Translations under genes and position numbers: made by a program | Assembly (NCBI RefSeq): GCF_000425425.1 | Contig: NZ_AUDK01000017.1 | Coordinates: 1 to 64,000 of the forward strand | Direction: 5' to 3' | DNA from: Flavobacterium daejeonense DSM 17708 | Lineage (GTDB): Bacteria; Bacteroidota; Bacteroidia; Flavobacteriales; Flavobacteriaceae | Length of the DNA: 64,000 nt | In this document: one piece after another, positions 32,044-41,106 of the stretch | Position numbering within the stretch: the stretch's first letter is position 1 | Layout: each line of letters opens with the position of its first letter | Notes under the pieces: model-generated | Told to the model about the DNA's origin: nothing | The model's input: only the letters and a program-made list of their open reading frames with translations | Databases searched by the model: none

Positions 32044-34278
32044 ATGAGAATTCGACTAATTTTTATATTTCTAACCACCTTTTTATGTAGCTGTAATTTA
32101 AAGAAAGCTGAGGCTGTTGAATTAACGAGTTATGTAAATCCATTTATAGGTACAGATGGTCCAGGAAACACTTATCCTGGGGCAACTGTTCCTTATGGTA
32201 TGGTACAATTAAGTCCAGATATAGGAATACCAGGCTGGGATAGAATAGCAGGTTATTTTCATAAAGATTCAATTATTACGGGGTTTTCTCATATGCATTT
32301 AACGGGTACTGGTGCAGGTGATTTATATGATATTTTAGTAATGCCCACCAATAGTAGATTTGTAAAAAGGATTAAGAGCAATAATTTTATGCCTTTTTCA
32401 AGTTTTTCTCATCTAAAAGAAAAAGCGTCTCCTGGTTATTATGCCGTAGAATTGTTGGATTTTGATATTAAAGCAGAATTAACAACTACAGCAAGAACAG
32501 GAATTCATAAGTATACTTTTCCTAAAGATGATGCCTCACAAATTCATATTGATTTGGGTTATGCTTTAAATTGGGATGCACCCACAAAAACATATATTAA
32601 AGTAGTTGATAGTACTACCATTGAAGGTTTTAGAAAATCTACAGGATGGGCAAAAGATCAAAGAGTATATTTTGTAATGAAATTTTCTAAACCATTTGAA
32701 TCCTATCAAATTTATAAAAATGATTCGTTGACAATTAGTCCAGTTGAAGCCGTAAAAACTAAAATTATTTTAAATTATAAAACAGCGGATAATGACCAAA
32801 TCATTTTAAAAACGGGACTCTCTACGGCTAGTATTGATGGAGCATATAAATCGTTAGCTGTTGAAACACCTGATTTTGATTTTGAAAAATACAAAGCAAA
32901 AGCTAGAAATCTTTGGGAAAAAGAACTGCAAAAAATTCAAGTAACAACAAAAGATACCGTTAAAAAGAGAATTTTTTACACCATGATGTACCAATCTATG
33001 TTGGCACCAACGCTTTTGAGTGATTTAAATGGAGATTATAAAGGAGCTAATGGAAAGATTGAAAAAGCCATTGGATTTGATCGATACGATACTTTTTCAC
33101 TTTGGGATACCTATCGTGCTGCACATCCTTTGTACACTATTTTACAGTCTAAAAGAGTGTCAAGTATGATCAATTCGTTATTAGCTCATTATAAAGAGAC
33201 TGGATTATTACCTGTTTGGTCTTTGCAAGGAAATGAAACCAATATGATGATTGCTAATCATGCTATTCCTGTTATTGTAGATGCTTATTTTAAAGGAATT
33301 AAAAATTTCAATGTTGCATTAGCCTATAAAGCCTGTAAAGAAAGTGCAATGGTGGATTCTAGGCAATTAGATAGTTATAAAACATTAGGTTTTATTCCAG
33401 TGGATGAAAGTGGCGAAAATTGGTCGGTTTCTAAAACTTTAGAATACGCTTATGACGATTGGTGTTTGGCACAATTTGCAAAAGCTTTAAACCAATATGA
33501 CGATTATAAATATTTTTTGAATCGTTCCGAAAATTGGAGAAATCTTTATGATACCAAAAGTACTTTTATGCGTCCTAAATTAAAAAACGGTCAGTTTATA
33601 AATGAGTTTGTACCTAAAGAGTATACTGCTTATTTCTGTGAAAGTAATGCGTGGCAATACTTCTGGTCGGTTCCACAAAATATTGAAGGTTTAATAAAAG
33701 TAGTGGGTGGGAATACTGGTTTTGAACAAAAGCTGGATTCGATGTTTAGTTTAAAACCATCAGCAGAAGATAAATTACCCATATTTAGTACAGGAATGAT
33801 TGGTCAATATGCCCATGGAAATGAACCAAGTCATCATGTGGCTTATTTGTATGATTACATTGGTAAACCTTGGAAAACTCAAAAATTAGTTAGAGAAATT
33901 TTAGAGACACAGTACAAAAATGAACCTAATGGACATTGTGGTAATGAAGATTGCGGGCAAATGTCTTCATGGTATGTTCTGAGTTCACTTGGCTTTTATC
34001 CTGTAAATCCAGCACAAAGTATTTATGTTTTTGGTTCTCCAATGTTTGATTCGGCGACTATTAATTTAGAAAATGGTAAAAAATTTAGAGTTGAAGCTAC
34101 TAATAATTGTGATAAAAATATTTATATCCAAAGTGTTGCATTAAATGGAAAAATAATACATAGAAATTACATCACTCATAAAGAAATAATGCAAGGTGGA
34201 ACTTTAGTTTTTACAATGGGAGATTCTCCACAAAGCAATCCGAACAGTATGGCTTTATCTTCAAAAATTTATAATTAA
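32044..34278 (+). CDS. GH92 alpha-mannosidase (lipoprotein), copy 2
   Basis: A 744-residue lipoprotein (lipobox FLCSC) closely like copy 1: GTDGPGNTYPGATVPYGM, HGNEPSHH and GNEDCGQMSSWY are all present. It is likely another alpha-1,2-type exo-mannosidase, perhaps with different linkage or membrane position. It is 7 bp after the TIM-barrel lipoprotein and 6 bp before glycosylasparaginase, so all are co-transcribed. Two close paralogues in one locus suggest division of labour over the mannose branches. Confidence 0.9.
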   Translation: MRIRLIFIFLTTFLCSCNLKKAEAVELTSYVNPFIGTDGPGNTYPGATVPYGMVQLSPDIGIPGWDRIAGYFHKDSIITGFSHMHLTGTGAGDLYDILVMPTNSRFVKRIKSNNFMPFSSFSHLKEKASPGYYAVELLDFDIKAELTTTARTGIHKYTFPKDDASQIHIDLGYALNWDAPTKTYIKVVDSTTIEGFRKSTGWAKDQRVYFVMKFSKPFESYQIYKNDSLTISPVEAVKTKIILNYKTADNDQIILKTGLSTASIDGAYKSLAVETPDFDFEKYKAKARNLWEKELQKIQVTTKDTVKKRIFYTMMYQSMLAPTLLSDLNGDYKGANGKIEKAIGFDRYDTFSLWDTYRAAHPLYTILQSKRVSSMINSLLAHYKETGLLPVWSLQGNETNMMIANHAIPVIVDAYFKGIKNFNVALAYKACKESAMVDSRQLDSYKTLGFIPVDESGENWSVSKTLEYAYDDWCLAQFAKALNQYDDYKYFLNRSENWRNLYDTKSTFMRPKLKNGQFINEFVPKEYTAYFCESNAWQYFWSVPQNIEGLIKVVGGNTGFEQKLDSMFSLKPSAEDKLPIFSTGMIGQYAHGNEPSHHVAYLYDYIGKPWKTQKLVREILETQYKNEPNGHCGNEDCGQMSSWYVLSSLGFYPVNPAQSIYVFGSPMFDSATINLENGKKFRVEATNNCDKNIYIQSVALNGKIIHRNYITHKEIMQGGTLVFTMGDSPQSNPNSMALSSKIYN

Positions 34279-34284
34279 AAATAT

Positions 34285-35301
34285 ATGTCAAACAGGAGAG
34301 ATTTTATCAAAAAAACGACTTTAGGAACTATAGGTTTAGGAACTTTTATAGTCGCTAATGGTATGAATAAAGCTGAGGCTCCTTTTTCAAGTGTCGAAGT
34401 AAAAGTTAAAAAGAAACCATTAATTATTTCTACATGGAATCACGGTTTACCAGCTAATGCTGAAACCTGGAAACAATTAAAAGCTGGAAAACCAACATTA
34501 GATGCTATTGAAGCAGGAATGAAAATCCCTGAAGCCGATCCAAATGTTAGAAGTGTGGGTTACGGTGGTTATCCTGACAGAGAAGGAAAAGTCACGCTCG
34601 ATGCCTGTATTATGGATCATAATAGTAATTGTGGTTCGGTTTCTTTTTTAGAAGGAATTATGCATCCTATTTCTGTCGCTAAAAGAGTTTTGGAAAACAC
34701 GCCTCACGTCATGTTATCGGGAGAAGGAGCTTTGCAATTTGCTTTATCCGAAGGCTTCAAAGTAGAAAATTTATTGACACCAGAAGCAGAAAAAGATTGG
34801 AAAAAATGGCTGGAAGAATCAAAATACAAGCCTGTTATCAATATAGAAAATCACGATACTATAAGCATGCTTGTTATTGATGCCGATGGAAATCTTTCCG
34901 GTGGTTGTACCACAAGCGGAGCTGCTTGGAAAATGCACGGCCGCGTTGGTGATTCCCCAATAATCGGAGCGGGTCTTTTTCTGGATAATGAGGTGGGAGC
35001 AGCTGCAGCAACCGGTTTAGGTGAAGCAGTCATAAGAACAGCGGGTAGTGCCATGGTGGTCGAATTAATGCGTCAGGGGAAATCGCCTTTTGAAGCCTGT
35101 AAAGAAATCACTGAGCGTATTTATGAAAAACATAAAAACCACCGTGATATGGAGTATTTGCAGGTTGGTTTCATCGCTTTAAATAATAAAGGAGAACATG
35201 GAGCTTACAGTTTGCGTTCCGGTTTTAACTATGCCATTTGTGATGAGGAAAAAGGAAACCGAATGGAAGATGCAAAGTTTAAAATGACTTGGGATAAATA
35301 A
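34285..35301 (+). CDS. N4-(beta-N-acetylglucosaminyl)-L-asparaginase (glycosylasparaginase)
   Basis: A 338-residue Ntn-hydrolase that cleaves the GlcNAc-Asn bond of glyco-asparagine after the protein has been digested. The nucleophile is Thr192 in the NHDTIS motif, the autoprocessing site that makes the alpha and beta chains; further family blocks are STWNHG, GYGGYPDREG and GGCTTSGAAWK. An N-terminal twin-arginine sequence (SNRRDFIKK plus hydrophobic stretch) suggests Tat export to the periplasm. The family's best studied bacterial member comes from Elizabethkingia/Flavobacterium meningosepticum. It proves that the locus addresses asparagine-linked glycans. Confidence 0.92.
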   Translation: MSNRRDFIKKTTLGTIGLGTFIVANGMNKAEAPFSSVEVKVKKKPLIISTWNHGLPANAETWKQLKAGKPTLDAIEAGMKIPEADPNVRSVGYGGYPDREGKVTLDACIMDHNSNCGSVSFLEGIMHPISVAKRVLENTPHVMLSGEGALQFALSEGFKVENLLTPEAEKDWKKWLEESKYKPVINIENHDTISMLVIDADGNLSGGCTTSGAAWKMHGRVGDSPIIGAGLFLDNEVGAAAATGLGEAVIRTAGSAMVVELMRQGKSPFEACKEITERIYEKHKNHRDMEYLQVGFIALNNKGEHGAYSLRSGFNYAICDEEKGNRMEDAKFKMTWDK

Positions 35302-35371
35302 TTTGATTCGATTTATTATAACAGCTATAATAGCTATTAAAAAATATACGAAGCCTTTAAATATATAATTT

Positions 35372-37675
35372 ATGAGAATAATTAAAACTACGATTGCCTT
35401 GTTTTTACTTCTGATTACGACTTCGGTTGTGGCACAGGAAGAAATAACCATTATACCTAAACCTGCTCATACAGAAGTTAAAGAAGGAAAGTTTCAATTT
35501 TCTTCAAATTCCACATTTATTGTAAAAGGGGATGCACAAAAGGAAATAGCAGAGGCATTGATTGCTAAATTTCAACTTGCAGCAGGATGGAAACCACAAA
35601 TTTCAAATAAGAAGTCTAAAAATAATTTTATCGAATTTAAAGTTGATAAAAACTTAAATAGAGAAGCTTATAAATTGGACGTTACTTCCAAAAATATTGT
35701 AATAACAGCAAAGGAAAATGCCGGTTTTATTTATGCTTTGGAAACAATCCGACAATTATTACCTACTGCAATTGAAAGTAAAAAAACGGTTGCCAATGTA
35801 AATTGGTCTATTCCTAATGTAAATATTGTTGATGAACCTCGCTTTCAATGGAGAGGTTTAATGTTGGATTTATCCCGTCATTTTTTTGATAAATCGTATA
35901 TCGAAGCCACAATTGATCGTTTAGCAATGCTTAAAATGAATGTGTTGCATTTGCATTTAGTTGACGATCAGGGATGGCGAATTGAAATCAAGAAATATCC
36001 AAAATTAACTGATATTGGTGCATGGAGAGTAGATCAGGAAAATCTAATATGGAATGCGAGATTAAGGACAAATCCTGATGAAAAAGGAACTTATGGTGGA
36101 TTTTTGACTCAGGAAGAACTCAAAGAAATTGTAAGTTATGCTCAAAATAAAAATATTGAAATCATTCCTGAAATCGAAATGCCGGCACACGTAAGTAGCG
36201 CTATTGCATCATATCCTGAATTGGCTTGTTTCAATCAGCGAATTGGTGTCCCATCCGGAGGAGTTTGGCCGTTAACAGATATTTATTGTGCTGGTAAAGA
36301 ATCGACTTTTGAATTTTTGCAAAATGTAATTGACGAAGTAATTTCAATTTTCCCTTCGAAATATATTCATATCGGAGGCGATGAAGCTACTAAAACCAAT
36401 TGGGAAATATGTCCTCATTGTCAAAAAAGAATGAAAGACGAAGGATTGAAAAATGTCCATGAATTACAAAGTTATTTTGTAAAGCGTATGGAAAAATACA
36501 TCAATTCAAAAGGTAAAAGAGTAATAGGATGGGATGAGATATTAGAAGGTGGTTTAGCTCCGGATGCAACTGTGATGAGTTGGAGAGGTACTAAAGGCGG
36601 AATTGAAGCAGCAGATCAAGGTCATGATGTGATTATGACTCCTGAGAACCCTTGTTATTTCAATTTTTATCAGGGACCTCAAAACGAAGAACCATTGGCT
36701 TTTAATGCTTATAATTTTTTAAATGAAGTGTACAAATTTGATCCTGTAGTTTCATCTATGTCACCAAAAGAGGCTGCACATGTTTTAGGTGGACAGGCTA
36801 ATTTATGGGCAGAATATCTGTCTTCACCAAAAGATTCAGAATACATGATTTTTCCAAGGTTGGCTGCTTTGTCCGAAACGCTTTGGAGTCCAAAAGAAAA
36901 TCGTAGTTGGAATGATTTTACTTTAAGATTATTCCCTTTATTAAAACGCTATGATTATTTAGGAATCAATTATTCAAAGAGTGCTTATTTAGTAACAGCT
37001 TTTTCTTCAGCCGATTTAGCTAACAAATCAATAAAAATTGAATTAAAAAATGAGTTTCCTAATCCAGATATTCGTTATGTTTTAGGTGATAAAAGTATTG
37101 AAGTTGATGCTGTAAAATATGTGAATCCAATTGAAATTAAAGAGTCTACAATTTTAAAAGCTTCTTTATTTCAAGATGATAAACCAGTTGGAAAAACATT
37201 TATTGATTCGATTGTTTTTCATAAAGCCTTTGCAAATAAAGTAAAATACAATACGCTTTACAATTCAAATTATAAAGGAGATGATCATACACTTGTAAAT
37301 TCTATCCGAGGAAGCAAAAATTTCCACGACGGACAATGGCAGGCTTGGTTAGTTGATGATATGGAAGTAGTGATTGACTTAGAAACTACAAAAACAATCA
37401 GTCAGCTGGCTTTAGGTTCATTAGAAAATCAAGGAGCCGGAATCTATTTTCCTACAGAGATCAAAGCATTTGTGTCTACAGATGGAGTAAATTATAAAGA
37501 AGTTGGAGAGCTAGTTCATCCATTTGCCATCAATTCTTCTGTAGAATTAAAAGATTTTAAGATGAACTTTAAACCTACTGCTGCAAAATTTGTAAAAGTG
37601 GTGGCTACTAATTTGAAAAAGAGTCCTAAAGGAGATAGTTCCTTTATGTTCTTTGATGAAATTGTAGTGAAGTAA
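35372..37675 (+). CDS. GH20 beta-N-acetylhexosaminidase
   Basis: A 767-residue secreted or periplasmic enzyme with a signal peptide ending VVAQ. An N-terminal GH20b domain (~25-155) precedes the catalytic barrel with HIGGDEATK, where Asp337 and Glu338 are the catalytic pair of substrate-assisted catalysis. C-terminally there is a HEX_C-like part and an F5/8C-like domain (VSTDGVNYKEVGEL). It removes terminal beta-GlcNAc or GalNAc, exposing mannose for GH92. It lies 70 bp after glycosylasparaginase. The CPHC segment after the active site may bind metal or form a disulfide. Confidence 0.9.
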   Translation: MRIIKTTIALFLLLITTSVVAQEEITIIPKPAHTEVKEGKFQFSSNSTFIVKGDAQKEIAEALIAKFQLAAGWKPQISNKKSKNNFIEFKVDKNLNREAYKLDVTSKNIVITAKENAGFIYALETIRQLLPTAIESKKTVANVNWSIPNVNIVDEPRFQWRGLMLDLSRHFFDKSYIEATIDRLAMLKMNVLHLHLVDDQGWRIEIKKYPKLTDIGAWRVDQENLIWNARLRTNPDEKGTYGGFLTQEELKEIVSYAQNKNIEIIPEIEMPAHVSSAIASYPELACFNQRIGVPSGGVWPLTDIYCAGKESTFEFLQNVIDEVISIFPSKYIHIGGDEATKTNWEICPHCQKRMKDEGLKNVHELQSYFVKRMEKYINSKGKRVIGWDEILEGGLAPDATVMSWRGTKGGIEAADQGHDVIMTPENPCYFNFYQGPQNEEPLAFNAYNFLNEVYKFDPVVSSMSPKEAAHVLGGQANLWAEYLSSPKDSEYMIFPRLAALSETLWSPKENRSWNDFTLRLFPLLKRYDYLGINYSKSAYLVTAFSSADLANKSIKIELKNEFPNPDIRYVLGDKSIEVDAVKYVNPIEIKESTILKASLFQDDKPVGKTFIDSIVFHKAFANKVKYNTLYNSNYKGDDHTLVNSIRGSKNFHDGQWQAWLVDDMEVVIDLETTKTISQLALGSLENQGAGIYFPTEIKAFVSTDGVNYKEVGELVHPFAINSSVELKDFKMNFKPTAAKFVKVVATNLKKSPKGDSSFMFFDEIVVK

Positions 37676-37719
37676 CTATTCAACTTTAAATTTTATAAAT
37701 GTATAATTTAGAACAAAGA

Positions 37720-39582
37720 ATGAACAAACTATTATTTAAACTCGGAATAGTATTAATTTGTTTGATGCCAATGTTTAATCAGGCGCAAACAAAGGGATTT
37801 TCTATCGCTAATGGAGAATTCAAGCAAGATGGAAAAATTGCTAAAATACATTCAGGAGAAATGCACTATGAACGTATTCCAAAGGAATATTGGAGACATA
37901 GATTGCAAATGCTTAAAGCTATGGGGATGAATACGGTGGCGACTTATGTATTTTGGAATTATCATGAAGTAGCTCCGGGAGTATGGGATTTTAAAACGGG
38001 AAATAAAAATTTGGCTGAATTTATCCGCACAGCCAAAAGTGAAGGATTGTATGTGATTTTGAGACCAGGACCTTATGCTTGTGGAGAATGGGAATTTGGA
38101 GGCTATCCTTGGTGGTTACAAAATAACCCAGATTTAGTAGTTCGTACTAACAACAAAGCATTCCTGGAAGCTTGTAAAAGCTACTTGGAACATTTGTCTG
38201 CCGAGCTAAAAGGACTTTTTTCTAATCAGGGAGGGCCAATTATTATGGTTCAGGTTGAAAATGAATTTGGTTCCTATGTTTCTCAAAGAACAGATATCAA
38301 TCCTAACGAGCATAAGGAATACAAAACAGCCATTTATAATATGCTTAAATCCACTGGTTTTCAGGAGCCTTTTTTTACTTCTGACGGAACCTGGTTGTTT
38401 GAAGGTGGAGCAGTTGACGGAGTTTTGCCAACTGCTAATGGAGAATCAAATATTGAAAATTTAAAGAAACAGGTTGATAAATTTCATAAAGGACAAGGAC
38501 CTTATATGGTAGCGGAGTTTTATCCGGGCTGGTTGGATCATTGGGCTGAACCATTTGTTAAAATAGGTTCTGAAGAAATTGCAAATCAGACCAAAAAGTA
38601 CCTAGAAGCAGGCGTGTCTTTTAATTATTATATGGCTCATGGAGGGACTAATTTTGGATTCACTTCTGGTGCTAATTATAATGAAGAAAGTGATATACAA
38701 CCTGATATTACAAGTTATGATTATGATGCACCTATTAGCGAAGCGGGTTGGACAACACCAAAGTTTATGGCAATTCGTGAAGTCATGCAAAAATATTCTA
38801 AAACAAAATTACCAGCTATACCTGAGAAAATTCCAGTAACAAAATTTCCTAATCAGCCTTTAAAATCCAGCATGGATATTTTAAGCTGGATTAAAAAAGA
38901 AAAAGCAGTTGTAAACGATCAACCCTTGACTTTTGAAAAACTGGGTCAGGGTAATGGCTATGTTTTATATCGAAAAAGATTCGCACAACCTATTTCTGGT
39001 ACAATGAAAATACAGGGATTAAGAGACTTTGCTACCATTTATGTTAATGGATCAAAGGTGGGTGAACTGAACAGAGTTTTCAAAAACTACGAATTGACAG
39101 TTACAATTCCTTTTAATGGAATTTTAGAAATTTTGGTTGAGAACATGGGACGTATTAATTATGGGGCCGAAATTGTTCACAATAGCAAAGGAATTATTTC
39201 TCCTGTAATAATTAATGAATATGAAATTACCGGAGGTTGGGAAATGTATAAAATGCCAATGAATGAAGTTCCGCTTGTTAAAAATGAGACAATAAAATTT
39301 GGACGCCCAGTTTTATACGAATCCATTGTAAATATTGATAAACCTGCTGATACTTTTCTGGATATGTCAGCTTGGGGTAAAGGAATTGTATTTGTAAACG
39401 GACATAATTTAGGACGCTATTGGAAAGTAGGACCGCAACAAACACTGTATGTACCAGGTTGTTGGTTGAATAAAGGTGTAAATAGCTTTGTAGTATTGGA
39501 ACAACTAAATGAAAATGCGCAAACACAATTAACATTTACTGACCAACCGATACTTGAAACATTAAATACAGAGACTAAGTAA
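37720..39582 (+). CDS. GH35 beta-galactosidase
   Basis: A ~620-residue secreted or periplasmic enzyme with a signal peptide (MNKLLFKLGIVLICLMPMF). GH35 motifs: HSGEMHYERIPKEYW, ILRPGPYACGEWEFGG, acid/base Glu in VQVENEFGS and nucleophile Glu in VAEFYPGWLDHW. C-terminal jelly-roll domains follow. It hydrolyses beta-galactosides, often beta-1,3 linkages, so it fits the terminal galactose of Lewis-a-type antennae. ATG at 37720 gives the better signal peptide; an in-frame ATG at 37699 adds seven residues. Part of the long operon. Confidence 0.9.
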   Translation: MNKLLFKLGIVLICLMPMFNQAQTKGFSIANGEFKQDGKIAKIHSGEMHYERIPKEYWRHRLQMLKAMGMNTVATYVFWNYHEVAPGVWDFKTGNKNLAEFIRTAKSEGLYVILRPGPYACGEWEFGGYPWWLQNNPDLVVRTNNKAFLEACKSYLEHLSAELKGLFSNQGGPIIMVQVENEFGSYVSQRTDINPNEHKEYKTAIYNMLKSTGFQEPFFTSDGTWLFEGGAVDGVLPTANGESNIENLKKQVDKFHKGQGPYMVAEFYPGWLDHWAEPFVKIGSEEIANQTKKYLEAGVSFNYYMAHGGTNFGFTSGANYNEESDIQPDITSYDYDAPISEAGWTTPKFMAIREVMQKYSKTKLPAIPEKIPVTKFPNQPLKSSMDILSWIKKEKAVVNDQPLTFEKLGQGNGYVLYRKRFAQPISGTMKIQGLRDFATIYVNGSKVGELNRVFKNYELTVTIPFNGILEILVENMGRINYGAEIVHNSKGIISPVIINEYEITGGWEMYKMPMNEVPLVKNETIKFGRPVLYESIVNIDKPADTFLDMSAWGKGIVFVNGHNLGRYWKVGPQQTLYVPGCWLNKGVNSFVVLEQLNENAQTQLTFTDQPILETLNTETK

Positions 39583-39612
39583 TAACAGATTTAAGAATTA
39601 AAATACGAAAGA

Positions 39613-41097
39613 ATGAAAAAAAGCATAGCAATCTTAGCATTATTGTTTTCAGTACAAATCTTTTCACAAGCCATTTATGAAGATGAGCGTTATGTACCGG
39701 AAACCGACCCATTGGTATTGAAAAATTTAGAGGAATGGCAAGGTAAAAAGTTTGGATTGTTAATGCACTGGGGAACTTACAGCCAATGGGGAATAGTAGA
39801 ATCATGGTCTATTTGTCCTGAAGATTATGGCTGGTGTGAACGTAAAAAAGGGAGTAATCCTTCAAATTATACCGACTATGTTAAGGATTATGAAAATTTA
39901 AGAAAAACATTTAATCCGGTAAAATTTGATCCTGCAAAATGGGCTAAAGCGGCAAAATATGCAGGTATGAAATATATGGTTTTTACGACTAAACACCATG
40001 ACGGATTTAATATGTACGATACTAAATATTCTGATTATAAAGTGACTGATAAATCGGTTCCTTTTAGTACTAACCCAAAAGCTAATATTGCAAAAGAAGT
40101 TTTCAATGCTTTTAGAAATGAAAAACTTTCTGTTGGAGCTTACTTCTCTAAACCAGATTGGCATAATGAGAACTACTGGGATCCTTATTTTCCTCCTTTT
40201 GACAGAAACGTAAACTATGATCCTTCATTATATCCTGAAAAATGGCAGAAATATGTTGATTTTACGCACAATCAAATATTAGAATTATTGTCAGATTATG
40301 GTAAAATTGATATTCTTTGGCTTGATGGCGGATGGGTTAAAAAGAGAGATGCGCAAAACATCAAAGAAAACTATGATGAAAAATTTGCAGAAAACGAATC
40401 TAAAAATGGTTTTATCAAACACAGAGTAGTTGATCAGGATCCAAAAATGGACGAATTGGTAATAAAAGCTCGTGCTAAACAACCTGGATTAATTGTAGTG
40501 GACAGAGCAGTTCACGGTAAAAATCAAAACTACCTTACACCAGAAAACAGAGTTCCTGAAAAAACGTTACCTTATCCTTGGGAATCTTGTATTACTTCAG
40601 GCGGAGGATGGTCCTATACTCCGGATGCTAAATATTTAACAGGAAGAGAAGGAATTCATATGTTAGTAGATATTGTTGCAAAAGGTGGAAACTTATTATT
40701 AAACATTGCTCCAAGTCCTGGAGGGGAGTGGGATAAAGGAGCTTATGATTTGTTACAGGCTTATGGAGACTGGATGAAAGTAAACAGCATAGCGATTTAC
40801 AATACAAAACCAATTGAACCTTACAAAGAAGAAAACATCTGTTTTACACAAAATAAAGCAGGAAATGTATTTGCTTTTTATTTAGCTAAAGACGAAGAAG
40901 ACAAAATTCCGGCTGAAGTAACAGTAAAATCAATCAGTCCTAAAAAAGGAACTAAGATTACGCTTTTAGGTTCTAAAACGGCGCTAAAATGGACTAAATT
41001 AGACCAAGGTTTCAAAGTTACAATTCCTGAAAGTTTAAGAAATAATTTGCCTTGTAAAGAAGCTTGGACTTTAAAAATGGAAGCAATTAACAGATAA
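39613..41097 (+). CDS. GH29 alpha-L-fucosidase, single-domain
   Basis: A 494-residue enzyme with a signal peptide (MKKSIAILALLFSVQIFSQA). It has FGLLMHWGTYSQWG, FTTKHHDGFNMYD and the nucleophile Asp238 in DILWLDGGW, as in typical GH29. The C-terminal domain is short and there are no F5/8C modules, unlike the GH29 at 17293, indicating different linkage specificity, for example core fucose versus antennary fucose. It lies 30 bp after GH35 and 9 bp before the third GH92. Confidence 0.9.
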   Translation: MKKSIAILALLFSVQIFSQAIYEDERYVPETDPLVLKNLEEWQGKKFGLLMHWGTYSQWGIVESWSICPEDYGWCERKKGSNPSNYTDYVKDYENLRKTFNPVKFDPAKWAKAAKYAGMKYMVFTTKHHDGFNMYDTKYSDYKVTDKSVPFSTNPKANIAKEVFNAFRNEKLSVGAYFSKPDWHNENYWDPYFPPFDRNVNYDPSLYPEKWQKYVDFTHNQILELLSDYGKIDILWLDGGWVKKRDAQNIKENYDEKFAENESKNGFIKHRVVDQDPKMDELVIKARAKQPGLIVVDRAVHGKNQNYLTPENRVPEKTLPYPWESCITSGGGWSYTPDAKYLTGREGIHMLVDIVAKGGNLLLNIAPSPGGEWDKGAYDLLQAYGDWMKVNSIAIYNTKPIEPYKEENICFTQNKAGNVFAFYLAKDEEDKIPAEVTVKSISPKKGTKITLLGSKTALKWTKLDQGFKVTIPESLRNNLPCKEAWTLKMEAINR

Positions 41098-41106
41098 AAC
41101 TCAAGT